Assembly: GCA_034359265.1 (NCBI GenBank)
Contig: CP136890.1
Coordinates: forward strand, 101,519,501-101,583,500
Source: Canna indica
Taxonomy: Eukaryota > Streptophyta > Magnoliopsida > Zingiberales > Cannaceae
Direction: 5' to 3'
DNA length: 64,000 nucleotides
A program made the translations under genes and the position numbers. How positions within the stretch are numbered: position 1 is the first letter of the stretch; each line of letters opens with the position of its first letter. Below are positions 25,774 through 37,503 of this stretch, piece by piece. The notes under the pieces are model-generated. The model had not been told where the DNA came from. It ran no database searches and saw only the letters and a program-made list of their open reading frames with translations.

Positions 25774-27783
25774 CACTACAGCATCGCCCTCCCTCGTCGC
25801 CGAGGAAGTCGGTGAGAAAGGAGGAGAGAGTCAGTTGCTAGGGTTTCAAAAAAGATCGTCTCTACTGAAACTAATCTGACACGATCCAGCAGCCGCAGAG
25901 CTGCTTAAAGTTTGTCGCCGAATGCCCAAAGCGGTGCAATCGGCGAATGAGAAGCAGATCCAAAAATACAAATAAAAATAAAAAAGTTAACAATTTGATT
26001 TTAATTAAACATTTTGATTAAAAATATTCAATTATAGTAATTGATAAGAAATCATATTTTCAAACTTAAATTAACAATTTATTCATAAGTGGAATATTAG
26101 TCAGGAATTTTATTAAATCAGACTATGAATTTTTAAAATTTCTCAAAACCACGTATGAAATCAGAACCAAATTAAAAAATCCCTAATATACTTTACAATT
26201 TCACTTTTAATCATGAAAATATATCTTAAAATTATTAAAAATTTCATTCATTAAAATTAAAAATTAAAAAAAAATAAAATTTTTAAAATATATTTTTATG
26301 ATCAAATGCTCATTTTCAGGAGTTTCAAAATAAAATATTTTTACTAAAATTTAAATTTAATTTTGATTTCTAAATTTTGAAAACCATATTTTAATATAAT
26401 AAAATTCTTAAGTATTAATAAACATAAAATTTATTTATTTATATTAGATCACCTCAGAGCCTCCAAAATGTAGCTTGTAAAATTCATAAGACTTTTAAAG
26501 AGGCGTAGAAATGGATCAAATAAATCCAAACAATCATTTAAGTAGCTAGTTGTTATTATCATTTAGATGAAGTATTAGTGGAAGTTAAATCAAAATAACC
26601 ATTTCAGTAAGTCGTAATAGCCATGACCAATTTAGTTAAGACCATTTCAGTAAGTCGTAATAACCATGACCTTGGTTATTACGACTTACTAATTTGAACA
26701 TGAAACCAAATTTCCAACAGGTCATTGTAATTTTGACCAATTTAGTCGGGTCAAACTATACTTAATCCACTAATGTGACTTAATTGTAATTTTTTTAAAT
26801 AAAGATAGTGTATGCTGGGGTTTGAATCTTAAATCTCTAATAAATATATCAGATGTTGTCACTAACTGTGCTACTCATACTTGGCATATGATTTAATTGT
26901 GATTAATTAAGTATAAGTAAGGTATAATATATTTAAAAGTTAATATGGCATTAATTTTTTAAAAAGTAAAATTGTAATTTGTTTAAATTTCAATTTTATT
27001 TTTGAGAAATAAATTGTGCTGCCAACTGGATAGTAAATCATGTAAGAATCTTTTGTTTGGTCGTCACTCGTCAATTTGGCCTTCGAATTTGGACCGACCT
27101 TCGTGATCTCGACATAAGTAGTTCAATAAAATAGTTTAATTTTTGTTATGATAAGGAGACAAAACTAAATAATTTATCTTATGAATTATGAGATTAAAAT
27201 TATTTTCAAGTGTCCCAACTCGAAAAACTAATTTATTTATGTATTTGTATATAAATTATATTATTATTTATTTATTTATTTAAAAAATAAATTTATAATA
27301 TAGTCATTACAAAACATAAATGTGATAATATACGCACAAGACGTACAAAGACATGAAAAGACGCATAAAATGCTACAACTATAAATTGAACTCAAGATAT
27401 TAGGCAACATACTCAGATGCTACTATCATTTGGGCACAGGTGGTTTACTAAATTATATTATTTACTAATAGTTGTATGCATATATTATTTTATATATATT
27501 TTTTTCAAAAGAATATATTAACACTATATTATGAAATAATAATCGAGTCATTTACAAGGGGTAGATACTAATGACAAATATAAAATTATGAAACATCATA
27601 CAAGATGGGATGTCAATCGGTTTTCCTTTAATTTAGACAAATAATTATAATATAATAAATATTAGTACATAAAAAAATAAATTTAAATCTTTATAAGCGG
27701 CGCGGAGCAGAACAAATTAATTAAGCAGGGTGGAAATAATTAGATTAGCGGATCAGCCAGTTCATGCATGCTGAGTGCTGACG
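25774..27783. other. intergenic DNA, AT-rich
   Basis: The first 150 bp are the leader and promoter of the KIAA0930-like gene on the minus strand. The rest is strongly AT-rich, with a short perfect hairpin at 26649-26690 and no gene. The tail near 27720-27783 is the downstream side of VQ1. Confidence 0.6.
26649..26690. repeat. perfect inverted repeat, 18-bp arms
   Basis: AGTAAGTCGTAATAACCA at 26649-26666 is followed after 6 bases by its exact complement (26673-26690). A further direct partial copy (TTTCAGTAAGTCGTAATAGCC) lies just upstream near 26600. It could be the end of a small foldback element. Confidence 0.85.
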
Positions 27784-28107
27784 TCACCATCGTCCTTCCA
27801 TGTGACCCATATATGCGGACTCGTCATCAGCGAAGAATGCCGGCACCTGAGGAGGCAGTGTTGGCAGAAGCGGCGCCGTCGTATTGGCATCTATGGTCTT
27901 CGTCGACGTCGACGGAGCACCGGTGAGGCTCTGGACCAGCTCGCGGAAGCCACGAGGATCCACCTGGTAAACCCGCGGCGGGGGCGGCTCGGGCCGCCGC
28001 CACGGCTTCGCTAACGGCTTGCGGATGATGCGGAGCGGCAGCGGCGCTGCTCGAGGTGGCGGCGGTACCGACGGACCTGCCCGGCTGCTTCTTGCGTTCT
28101 CTTCCAT
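27784..28107 (-). CDS. VQ motif protein 1
   Basis: Intronless gene for 107 residues. The VQ motif FRELVQSLTG is at residues 54-63; this motif is how VQ proteins bind WRKY transcription factors (some are also MAPK substrates). It is preceded by the basic proline-rich block LPLRIIRKPLAKPWRRPEPPPP. The gene is GC-rich in contrast to its surroundings. VQ proteins are small nuclear co-regulators, often induced by stress. The start at 28107 is supported by a TATA-like run 44 bp upstream and by alignment with VQ2. It is a tandem paralog of the gene at 35701-36201, which has a longer C-terminus. Confidence 0.93.
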   Translation of the reverse strand: MEENARSSRAGPSVPPPPRAAPLPLRIIRKPLAKPWRRPEPPPPRVYQVDPRGFRELVQSLTGAPSTSTKTIDANTTAPLLPTLPPQVPAFFADDESAYMGHMEGRW

Positions 28108-28150
28108 GTCTGGCGACCGGTAAAACGGTTGAGGGAGGGAGGGAGTAGAG

Positions 28151-28159
28151 ATATATATA
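28151..28159 (-). promoter_or_regulatory. TATA box of VQ1
   Basis: TATATATA run 44-52 bp upstream of the VQ1 ATG. It implies a short 5' leader of roughly 15-20 nt if transcription starts about 30 bp downstream. Confidence 0.65.
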
Positions 28160-28175
28160 GATCAGCTGGCTCTGC

Positions 28176-28240
28176 GGTCAACGACTCAACGGTGGCGGCT
28201 AAACATTCAGCGGTCAACGTGTCTTAACATTTTGGTCAAC
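28176..28240 (-). promoter_or_regulatory. three W-box motifs upstream of VQ1
   Basis: GGTCAAC (gene-strand GTTGACC, containing the WRKY-binding core TTGACC) occurs at 28176-28182, 28212-28218 and 28234-28240. All three have the same orientation, within 65 bp of each other and just upstream of the TATA box. WRKY control is inferred. Confidence 0.7.
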
Positions 28241-28244
28241 CTGC

Positions 28245-28820
28245 ACTGTTTAATTGCTATCTTTTGATCCAGGCGTTGAGTCAGAGAAAAGTATAACTTA
28301 ATTTCCTCCCTGTTCGTGACGAAGAATCGAGATGATTGAAGTAGTACTGTGAAATTAACTCGAGTTGAACTTGAACCGAACTAAATTTGGTTGAAGAAGC
28401 ATTAAACCGCTCTCAAATTATGGTGAACCGCACCTGAACCATCATCGCTTGTTCTGGAACCAGTTTCTATTTAGCTGAACCAGTCTCGAACCACGCTCAA
28501 TTGAAGTGAGCCGCTTCAGTTGGAGTAGTTTTTAATTTATTGAACCGATTGGAAATGGGAAGAAATCGACATGAACAGCTTCAGTTGAATTGCCGGTTCG
28601 AGTTTTAAAGCATCGAATGATGGGCACATCTGTTTGAAAAGGCCGGGCCCCATATTTGATGCCAATCACGTACGTCATTTATCTAGTAACTAAGAAGAAT
28701 GGCCGGATGACTTGGCAGAAGCCGTCAATGAAGTGGATAATTAACATGAGAAGACAATTCCTTCGCGTACGTGGGCATTAATACCATAGTCAGTTTTGCG
28801 TGCTTCAAAAGACAAACGTG
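28245..28820. other. intergenic DNA upstream of VQ1
   Basis: Distal upstream DNA of VQ1 with repeated GAACC/TTGAACC-like units around 28350-28600, which look like an old degraded repeat. No gene seen. Confidence 0.5.
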
Positions 28821-29249
28821 GGTGTAACTAGATTTGGGGAAGTTGATAGATTCTGTTTGATTGATTGCTTAGTTTGGTTCAATGAATGCGCTCATTCCCT
28901 TAATTTGTGGCTAAACTCGAGTTGATTTAATTGGATCAGTCACATTCACTCACGGGGGGGGGGGGGGGGGGGAATGAAATGGTTTTTTGGTGGTGTCAGA
29001 AGCCAAGTTTCGATCGAGATGGTAGCAAAATTTTGTTGGTGTAACTAGATTTGGGGAAGTTGATAGATTCTGTTTGATTGCTTGCTTAGTTTGGTTCAAT
29101 GAATGCGCTCATTCCCTTAATTTGTGGCTAAACTCGAGTTGATTTAATTGGATCAGTCACATTCACTCACGGGGGGGGGGGGGGCATGAAATGGTTTTTT
29201 GGTGGTGTCAGAAGCCAAGTTTCGATCGAGATGGTAGCAAAATTTTGTT
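28821..29249. repeat. recent tandem duplication of about 215 bp with G-runs
   Basis: Copy 1 is 28821-29037 (217 bp) and copy 2 is 29038-29249 (212 bp). They are nearly identical. The length difference is exactly the difference in their poly-G tracts: 19 G at 28954-28972 against 14 G at 29171-29184. Only about two base substitutions were noticed, so the duplication is recent. No reading frame supports coding. Confidence 0.93.
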
Positions 29250-30202
29250 TGAAAGGATAGATGAGTTTAGAATTAATGGTAGTAGACTATCGCCATCTGT
29301 TCAACATTGCAGCAACAGACAAAAACATCTTTATTAATCAATTCAACTTAACAATGAACCTCTAGAATAAATGGTCGCAAATAAGAATTACAATTTTTAA
29401 TTTGGTTGCCGGTAGGCAGACTTATAATTTTTATTTGCAGACACACGAAGGATTATCATGGGTGAGGCAAACTATTGCAAGTAAGAGGAAGATTATTACG
29501 AATAAGAAGAAAACTATTACGAGCAAAAGAAAAATTATGAATATTTAAAAAATATTTTATAATAATTAAGTAATAATAGTTTTTTAATATAATATTTTAA
29601 AAGTAATTGAAAAATATAAAAGATTGAATCATCAGGTCAAGTATGGAATCATCATGTTTCAAATCTTGAAACCCGGGACCTTACCCAATTATGATCAGAT
29701 TTAGTTGTATTGTACTCGACCCGACCCGACCTAATCCAAATAATTCGGGACGAGTCGAGTTCTCGGGTTCATTGGGTCAACTCGGCCCAATGAACAACGC
29801 TGTCTTGTTCTCCCTCTCCTCACTAAACCTCTCAATCCAAAATTCCAAACACATTTTAAATTAAGTATAAATTAAATTTGAATTTTCATATGGCATCATC
29901 CAAATGTACGAGAACAGTGAAATGGAGGCACTACCAAGCTATATCTCAAAACAGAATCGCAAGATTATTATTTACACAATTTATTCTGGTTAGGTATTCT
30001 TTTCACTGATGGAGAAAGATTAATATATCTCAACAAGATTTCTTGATCAAATACAAATAACCATTTGCTGAGATAACTCGAGCCAAGATCTTACTACAAT
30101 TGAATCATAAAGAAGAGATAAAAACTCTTAATTAAACTACAACAAAGAATAAGAAACTTAAATTATTCTCCACATCCATATACTGGACATGTTGCTCATG
30201 CC
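29250..30202. other. intergenic DNA
   Basis: No gene recognised. A GACCCGACCCGACC / GGGTCAACTCGG region at about 29700-29800 resembles the repeat-rich ends of small transposons, but no ends could be fixed. The part near 30202 is the 3' UTR of the WASHC3-like gene. Confidence 0.5.
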
Positions 30203-33200
30203 TTATGGTCTAGATTCACTCGAAGAACAAGCCCCTTCTAAGGGAACCTTGTTCTCAGTTTCTTGCTTTGGGCATGTGCTCCGTAGTTGTGCTTCTAGAA
30301 TGCTAAGATTTGCATCTAATCTTGATATTCTCCTGCAAAATGAATAATGGAAATGAGTCAGCACCAACAGACAGAAAATAAGTGCTCATTTACATTATGA
30401 TTTAGAAATTAAAATGCACTTCACTTTAGTTTGCAAGCTATTAATTAGTTATTTACTTCACCTCTATCTCCTTTTTTCACGCTTTTTAAGATTTCCGAGA
30501 AGTACTACACCTATGTTATAGAATTCAATGAATTGATGATGGCAATATAAATGGTGTTTCTTATTGATCATCTGGGAAAAGATGGTGTACTAGCAACATT
30601 TTTGGTTGATAACATTAAAAAGATGTTAGTTGGCTATCTTAGGTCTTATTGTTCAATTTTTGTTGACTATATCTAATGATTAAATTTATCAGTTAAGGTA
30701 CCTTATCCAGCATTTTGAGAGTTTGAACTTTGAAGCCAGTCTACAAGTCAAATGAACCTTATTTCAGAACATAGGGAACTTTGAATTAGCATACAAGATA
30801 AGAATGTGAAATAAGTCTGTGTGGCGACTGATCTGCCCAAAACCTTTTTGTTGCGCTACGCAGAGTTCTTCGGCAGTCCCCGGTTAGCGGGCGAGGGTCA
30901 AGGGGGCAGCGCCCCTTGCCAGGGGTGTGGGGGCGGAGCCCCTGGAGAATATTTGGGCCTTTTGGGCTGTGGGCCTGAGTCGCCCTATATAAACTCACAT
31001 GTATTATTTGTTTTGTATCTGAAGAAAACCCTAATTGTGAAAACTTCTAGTGCGGCCGTGGAGTAGGCAATTTTTCGCCGAACCACGTAAATCCTGTGTG
31101 TTCTTTCTGTGTGTGTGTTTATTTTTCTTTCTCGTTTCTTGTCTATTGCGTCAGATCTATTCCCAACAGGAAGTATGCTGAATATATCTTTTAATGACGA
31201 CCCATGAACTTTATACTTCAAGGAAGATATATGAATGGTTTAATTTCAAAAAGATAATTGACTGAGTTTTTTTTCGCCATACCCAACTTTGAGCTAAAAT
31301 GAGGTTTACAAGGAGATATAATATATAGTATGATCAGCTATTGCTAACAAAAATTTGGATGTCAATTTTCATTTTCAATTTGATTTTTCTTTGAGCTGAG
31401 AGTATATATATATATACTCTGTTCAAAAACAATCTTTTGATTTTCCCTACAAACTATATTAAGACTCTAATGTTAGAGTAATGTAGTTGAAAGTAGCCTT
31501 GATGGACTAACCATTCTATCCAAACAACTCATAAATCTGGTACGGAGTATGGTTCATAAACCACTGGTAAAAGGATGGAGATCATGAAGTTGATCCTACT
31601 GTAAGATTATTATTTTTATTTATCCTAATTGATTGTTTTAATTGGACAAATCCAACTGGTTGTTCCATCACTAATTGATCCAGATTATGGTAGCAATCCG
31701 GCAAACCCATTGATAGGTAGTTTACAAAATTATATAGATGAAGAAATTATGAAATTTCTTACAAAAGATGATCTCTAAGAAGCCTTGCAACAATTGTCAA
31801 GAGCTGAGTTGACGATAGTGATCAGCTATACAGATACTTCTGTTCAGGAGTTGCTGTGAAACCCAAGCATTTGATGGGCTCATTACACAAGTTTTAATGA
31901 AAGACAGACATCTTCTTGACAATAAGATCTGGCCAAAGAACATTCCGCTAGGGTCCATGTAGAATCGGTCAATTTTAAGGTACACCAGTTGTAATTTCAA
32001 TCTTAGACTTCAATTTATGTCAATGATGAGGGTTCAAATAAAGTTGTCAACTGTGGAACATCTCTTTGTTATGTGAGTTTTGCATTATCATTTATATGGA
32101 CTTAAAATTCCAAAAAAACAAAAGAACCGACTGGCACAAGAAAAGATTCTGCACCTAAACTTTCTGATAGGATCTTTTCACCTCTGAAAATTAATTTACA
32201 CGCCTCTACTATAGTATCTTGCTACTATCAGACTCTTTATCAACACGATTTTATGTTGGTCAAATAGAGTCTTAAAATAGTACAATTAGTATATATTTAG
32301 TTAATTATAATTGATATCATCCACATTGTTAGTAGCTATGGAATATAACCCACCAATAGGAGAAATCAAAATACTCAATTATCCATTCCTAAATTATTTG
32401 CAATTGAAATCAATTAACCATACTTTATTGTGAGAAATTACTAGATATCAATCTTATTTCTAAAACATGACATTCAATTGGCAATTAATAACAACACACA
32501 TCAATGCACTAAAGATAAAAGAATCGATGCACACCATTGCACAAACACTTGAAACCGTAATAAGGAAATTAGAGTATTTATAATCAATTTCTGTATTATA
32601 GAATTTGCAGTCACAAAGAATAATAATGAGTGATTTAGCAAAAGAAATCTCAGAACAAGATAGACTGGAATGCAGAATTAAGTTCAGGAATGTAAAAAAT
32701 CCAGTGAAGCTCTAAAATAAACTTAAAATTGAAGATCAAATAAATTTGGAAAGAATTAATAGGTCAGTCCACCACATGAAGGAGGGGGAAGGTTCCTTTA
32801 CTCAAGAAAAAGATATTAAGAAACTAAAAAACAACTTTGCAAATCCGTTGTTGGAGATCTTTCCTTTGTGCAAGGAAAAAGGATAACTAGGCCCCATGAG
32901 GATTTGAATTAATTCAAGCCTAGCTATACCTATGACTAGCACTGCTACATTTTTTATTTGCAAAAAATTAATCAGATTGTAGAAGGTCAGAACTTTTCAG
33001 AATGGTTTCCCATTCTAAGCTTCTACGAGTATATGATTAAATGGTTATAGGAAATTAGGAATAAGACCAGAGAAGTGATGGTTACGGATACTTATAGATA
33101 ATGTTTTGATAACCTAGATAGAAAGAAATTGTGTGGTTTTAAAAGAAATATAAAATTCTCTTGTGAAGTTATATTGCGCCCTAGCTAGGAAAAGAGTAGT

Positions 33201-34165
33201 TTTCCATTTTAAATAGGCTTGTTTCAGCCATTAGAAGTTGAAAATTGATTCCATGGTCCATCAACCTTATTTTCATACACTTTCTTATAGGTAGAATAAC
33301 AGCTTGTTTGGAATGAAAACAAATGTATTGGAATTGGAATTATCATTACATGCTTTTGATGGATTCTTCTGTTTGAAAATTAAAGTTTTGAGAAAAAGAA
33401 ATCTAATTCCATAAAACCTTGGATTTCAAAAATCGAATTAATTTGCAATTCCCATTAAATAGTGAACTAATTAATTAACATAACCAAACTAAAACTCGAA
33501 GAAAAATGAGTAAACCAACATGACAATTGCAATTTAGGTTCTTGATGATTCATTTCTATAATGAACTTGGAATCTTTTCGTATTGGAAGTTATTCCAAAC
33601 AATATGTAATATTTCCATATCAACCCCAGACCCTTTTCAGAATATGCTGCTTCCATAAGATAATAATGAAGCTAAGTTCATATTTCAGTTTGACATAGAG
33701 TTTGGGAAGCAAGATAGAATTTGACAGACATTTCACCAAATTACCTCATCAAAGCGAGTGCCTAATGTGTCAGTAGAAACTAAACAACTCTATGGCAATG
33801 CGCAAAATTGACGTTGGGGAAAATAAAAAAGGTAGTAGAACGAGTCAATTGGAAAGATAAAGCTGTCACCTGTGGACTTGGGCAAGTTTGTCCTGGCAGA
33901 GAGAGGCGAAGGAGTTGAGGAAGCGAGCGGTGTTGCCAATGAAGATGTTCACCTGATCCACCAACACAAGGGGGCGATCAAATCGTCATAAATCGAAACC
34001 ATTATTTTGCCAAGACAGAGAAGGATCGGAGAAGGAAAACGAAAGCAAAAGGATACGGACGAGGTAGAGGGTTCTCTGATCGGAGACGGAGAGAGCGGCG
34101 ACCTCTTCTTCCTCCTCTTGCTCCTCCGGGACGGGGCTCCGCCCCGCTGCCGCCGTCGGTATCAT
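30203..34165 (-). CDS. CCDC53/WASHC3-like short coiled-coil protein
   Basis: Three exons, 34165-34061, 33952-33870 and 30332-30203, give 105 residues with consistent phases. After an acidic N-terminus (EEQEEEEE) comes a conserved core, DQRTLYL-VNIFIGNTARFLNSFASLCQDKLAQVHRRISRLDANLSILEAQL. Its pattern matches the heptad core of animal CCDC53/WASHC3 (a subunit of the WASH actin-nucleation complex on endosomes). BRICK1 of the SCAR/WAVE complex is a distant relative, but plant BRK1 sequence does not match. The exon 1 donor GTCCGT is weak but gives the only good core. Intron 2 is 3.5 kb and contains a solo LTR-like remnant. Expression and partners are unknown. Confidence 0.82.
30819..31168 (+). 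mobile_element. solo LTR-like remnant
   Basis: A GC-rich stretch with GGGGGCAGCGCCCCTTGC and GGGCGGAGCCCC precedes a TATA box (CCCTATATAAACTC, about 30984). It ends in TTCCCAACA. This composition is typical of LTRs of plant Copia elements. No second LTR, primer-binding site or clear target duplication was found, so the 5' border is uncertain. It lies in intron 2 of the WASHC3-like gene. Confidence 0.55.
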
Positions 34166-35700
34166 CGCCAGCTCAACCAATCCAAGTATTAATGAATCTG
34201 GGGGCTTAGGGCAAGTTATCCGAAAAGCCCTTTCATTTGGAGTATTTACCAGCGAGTATCTTTCTTTTTTCAACAGCAAAAAGAAAAGTCCACTATTTTC
34301 AAAATTTAAAAATATAAAATATTTATGGGGCCATGTAGAAATTAAACAAAAAAGGAATTTTTATAGAAAAGGATATTAAATTATTAAGTATTTGCTAGTA
34401 TAGAAATGGATATTAAGTCAGGTGTTCGACACGATGACATCATCGCTGACGCAGATGGCGAAGAGATGAATATGCCCACTTAAAAGTTGACTTGAGTCTG
34501 ACCTGGACCCTGGTCACAAGAATTCCCTCGATAGAATATATATATATGAGGTGATTTTTTAAAAGTACTCTTAAACTACTTTTTAATTAATTTTTTATTT
34601 TTAAATAAATAAAAATAATTAAAAAATACATTCAAACTATTAAAAATGAGTAAAAATATTTCTAAATATATTTTTGATAAATTTTACTCTTAGACATACG
34701 AAAATAGTTAAAAAATACTAATATTTTTATCAATTTTTAAGAAAAAAAATTATTTTTACCTTTAGACATTGGTAAAAATAATAGTATTTTTTAACTATTT
34801 TGGTTTGTCTAAGAATAAAAAATCTATCAAAAAAAATTTAAGAGTATTTTTTTTATCAATTTCTAATAGTTTGAGAGCATTTTTTAATCAATTTAAGAGT
34901 ATTTTCGTTTGTTTAAGGATAAAAATTAACCAAATAAAAATTTAAGAATATTTTTATCCTATTTTGAGTAGTTCGAGAACAAAAATCAAAATTAACCCTA
35001 CTTTTTAATTAAAACATAATCATCATGTTTCGTCATCCTTGTGTTCAAATATGCAAAACACCGTAACAATTTTCAAATTGTAATTTTAGGTGAAGGTAAA
35101 TTATTCGAATCCATAACATAAATTCAGAAAAATTCTAAATCGATTTTTTATTCGAATCGAGCGATTTTATCCCCGAATAGTTGGGTCTGTGCAAAAGCCG
35201 AGGGTAAAATCAGCCTTTTGGATAAAGAGTTATGAATTCAAAAACTTTTAGATCCATGTTATGAATTCAAAAAAATTTAGAATCCATGTTATTTTTTATA
35301 ATACCAAAGAAAAAATTTGTTGCACACAAATAACATCCTTTTTTTGTTACAATTACAAAAAGGGATTGTATTCTGATAATTGCTTGTATAATTATATACT
35401 TATGTTGTGGTATTTTATAATATAAATAATATATAACCAATACTATACTATATTGTAAAAATAAAATATTAAAATGTAATACAGTATTATATTTTAATTA
35501 TATTAAAACAATTACGAAAAATACTTACAAATATATTAAAAATTGAAATATTTATTAACAAGCATAATCATCATTTATTTATATTTTACTTTTGATATAA
35601 ACTTACTGACAAAGTGGCAAATACTAAATTCTTAACTATTCAAATTGGAAATAAACACATGATTTAAAGAACAATATATCATTCGGCGGAGAAAATGACA
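34166..35700. other. intergenic DNA between WASHC3-like gene and VQ2
   Basis: Very AT-rich. It starts with the promoter of the WASHC3-like gene, continues with a long foldback at about 34545-35010, and has a repeated TTATGAATTCAAAAA-type unit at 35230-35290. No gene seen. Confidence 0.6.
34545..35010. repeat. AT-rich foldback (long imperfect hairpin)
   Basis: The segment at 34688-34720 and the segment at 34782-34814 are complementary at about 31 of 33 positions, with a 61-bp loop that itself partly pairs. Pairing appears to extend outwards through TTTTGATAAATTT / AAATCTATCAAAA-like segments. It looks like a small foldback transposon without coding capacity. Borders are approximate. Confidence 0.7.
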
Positions 35701-36201
35701 CTAAGAAAAGGGAAGCCCGCCGTTGTCACTCTCATCGAAACTCCAAATTGGAGAGCAACTCCAAGTTGATGAGTCCACCGTTGTGTGCGAAGGCCTAAAG
35801 AGTTCCACTCCGTCGCCGCCCACTGCATTCTGAATCGCCGTCGCTGCACTACTCCCATTGCCAGCGATCGCCGCTTGATCAGAGTACACAGGCGATGCAG
35901 AGTCGACCGCTGTCGGCGGCGGCTGCGGCAGCACTTGCGGGGTCCAGCTCAGCTCCAATAGCGACGGTGGCGAAGCAGCAGCCTCCATCGTCTCCGCGGC
36001 AGCGGACGGCCGAGGTGCGCCCGTGAGGCTCTGCACCAGCTGCCGGAAGTCGCGAGGGTGCACCTGGAACACTCGCGGCGGGGGCGGCGCCGGCCGCCGC
36101 CACGGCTTCGACAGAGGCATCCGGATGATGCGGAGCGGCGGCGACGCGCTTCCTCGGCCTTCTTCGGCGTGCGACATTTGCGGTGGTCGTCGGTTGAGCA
36201 T
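35701..36201 (-). CDS. VQ motif protein 2
   Basis: Intronless, up to 166 residues from 36201; the second ATG at 36177 (residue 9) is the more likely start because it aligns with the VQ1 start and leaves room below the TATA box. The VQ motif FRQLVQSLTG is at residues 52-61 of the long form. The block PPLRIIRMPLSKPWRRP matches VQ1 closely. The C-terminus, absent in VQ1, is Ala/Ser-rich and ends WSFDESDNGGLPFS. It probably acts as a nuclear WRKY co-regulator, like VQ1. The gene is GC-rich with many overlapping shadow frames. Confidence 0.94.
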   Translation of the reverse strand: MLNRRPPQMSHAEEGRGSASPPLRIIRMPLSKPWRRPAPPPPRVFQVHPRDFRQLVQSLTGAPRPSAAAETMEAAASPPSLLELSWTPQVLPQPPPTAVDSASPVYSDQAAIAGNGSSAATAIQNAVGGDGVELFRPSHTTVDSSTWSCSPIWSFDESDNGGLPFS

Positions 36202-36233
36202 CTGGTAAAAGCCGTTGATGGACGGGTCTCGAG

Positions 36234-36241
36234 ATATATAG
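36234..36241 (-). promoter_or_regulatory. TATA box of VQ2
   Basis: CTATATAT on the gene strand, 33 bp upstream of the first ATG (36201) and 57 bp upstream of the second (36177). The leader between TATA box and start shares TCAAC-G-TTTTACC with VQ1, supporting duplication of promoter and gene together. Confidence 0.65.
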
Positions 36242-37503
36242 AGCTCGAATTTTGGGGGACTGCGCTGACGACGACGCGAAAGATAACGTCACTTGGCGTC
36301 ATCACTTACACCAACTCGTGTGACACTATCGCCTTTCGATTACCCGTTCCGACACCCGCCTCGAAGTTTCTAGATGTGTGGTAATTAGCTTGTGGGGCCG
36401 ATCTTTCTTTCGCGTTGAGTGACGCAGGTATGACACGGGAGAAGAAATAAAAGTTTTAGTTCAATTGTTCCTCTGCGTCGTGTCATCCTTCGCTGTGAGC
36501 TTACATCTTAAAGCGAAATCCTGCAACACGTGTGAATTGGAAATATGATAACTAACGTTGATCCAACGACAAAGCAAATTCGAGCCTCTCTTATATTGTT
36601 GTAGTGAAAGCGATTAGCAAGGACTAGGCCTGGCTAATTGAAAAAAAAAAAATCGGGTATGGAATCACTAGTTCGACGCGATACGTATAATAATGGGTTA
36701 TTAACTCGATAATGCTTGTTAATACACAACTCAATAGTATTTTTCGGACTATCGGGCTCTGCCAGCCCGACATATTAAGGGTCCAAGTCTTATTGGGCTG
36801 ATCCCGATAATGCTCCGAGCACGATAATACTTAATCCGAACTCGATTTTATCAAGTTAGGTTATAGAGCTGAATTGCCGGCTTTTGCAAGGACTAATTTT
36901 TTCATCAAAATTATGCGCATAATTATTCGTATTTAAAAATAATTTAAATATGAATAATTAATTCTCAGTTAATTTAAATACCAATCAACTTGTTTGATTG
37001 GAATCAAGTCACCAACTATTAGATTCAGTTGGGAAGATTGGATCCAGTTAGTTTGCGTCAATCAAGTCAAATTGAAATTGCTATGTACATATTGCACGTG
37101 TTATGTTATGACGTCAGCGCTCAGCAAGCAGAACCCAATTAGAGATAACATTTTGACTCACTCAATGGACAATTTCCATGCTATTTGTTTCTATGAAAGA
37201 GACTTCTTATTTGAATAAAATAATTGATAATTTGGAGATTTGATTTCAATGCAACAATATATCCTGACTCGACCCGGGTTAGACCGGAACAGGGCCCGGT
37301 TTAATACAAGCTTATGGTAGAGGATGGATGCTGATGCTTATTACATTGATAAAATACACACACACACATGTCCAGCTGCTTATTACATTGAAATAATCCG
37401 TGTAGTATGTTGAATCTTGATGAAAGAAAGAACAAATATTCTGTTCCTAAATTTGATTCAAAGATTCAACTCCACAAGCAACAACTAAGCTCCAAAGAGT
37501 TGT
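36242..37503. other. intergenic DNA
   Basis: Upstream region of VQ2 and 3' flank of the carboxypeptidase gene. GATAAT/CCCGATA-like units at 36640-36860 suggest a degraded transposon. No gene. A short CA run lies at 37352-37367. Confidence 0.5.

Noticed and set aside
28954..28972. G-run as pure sequencing artefact
   Set aside because: It occurs in both copies of the duplication with different length and clean flanks, so it is probably real, though exact length is unsure.
35879..36384. Long frames overlapping VQ2 on both strands
   Set aside because: GC-rich shadow frames; only the minus-strand frame with FRQLVQSLTG has a family.
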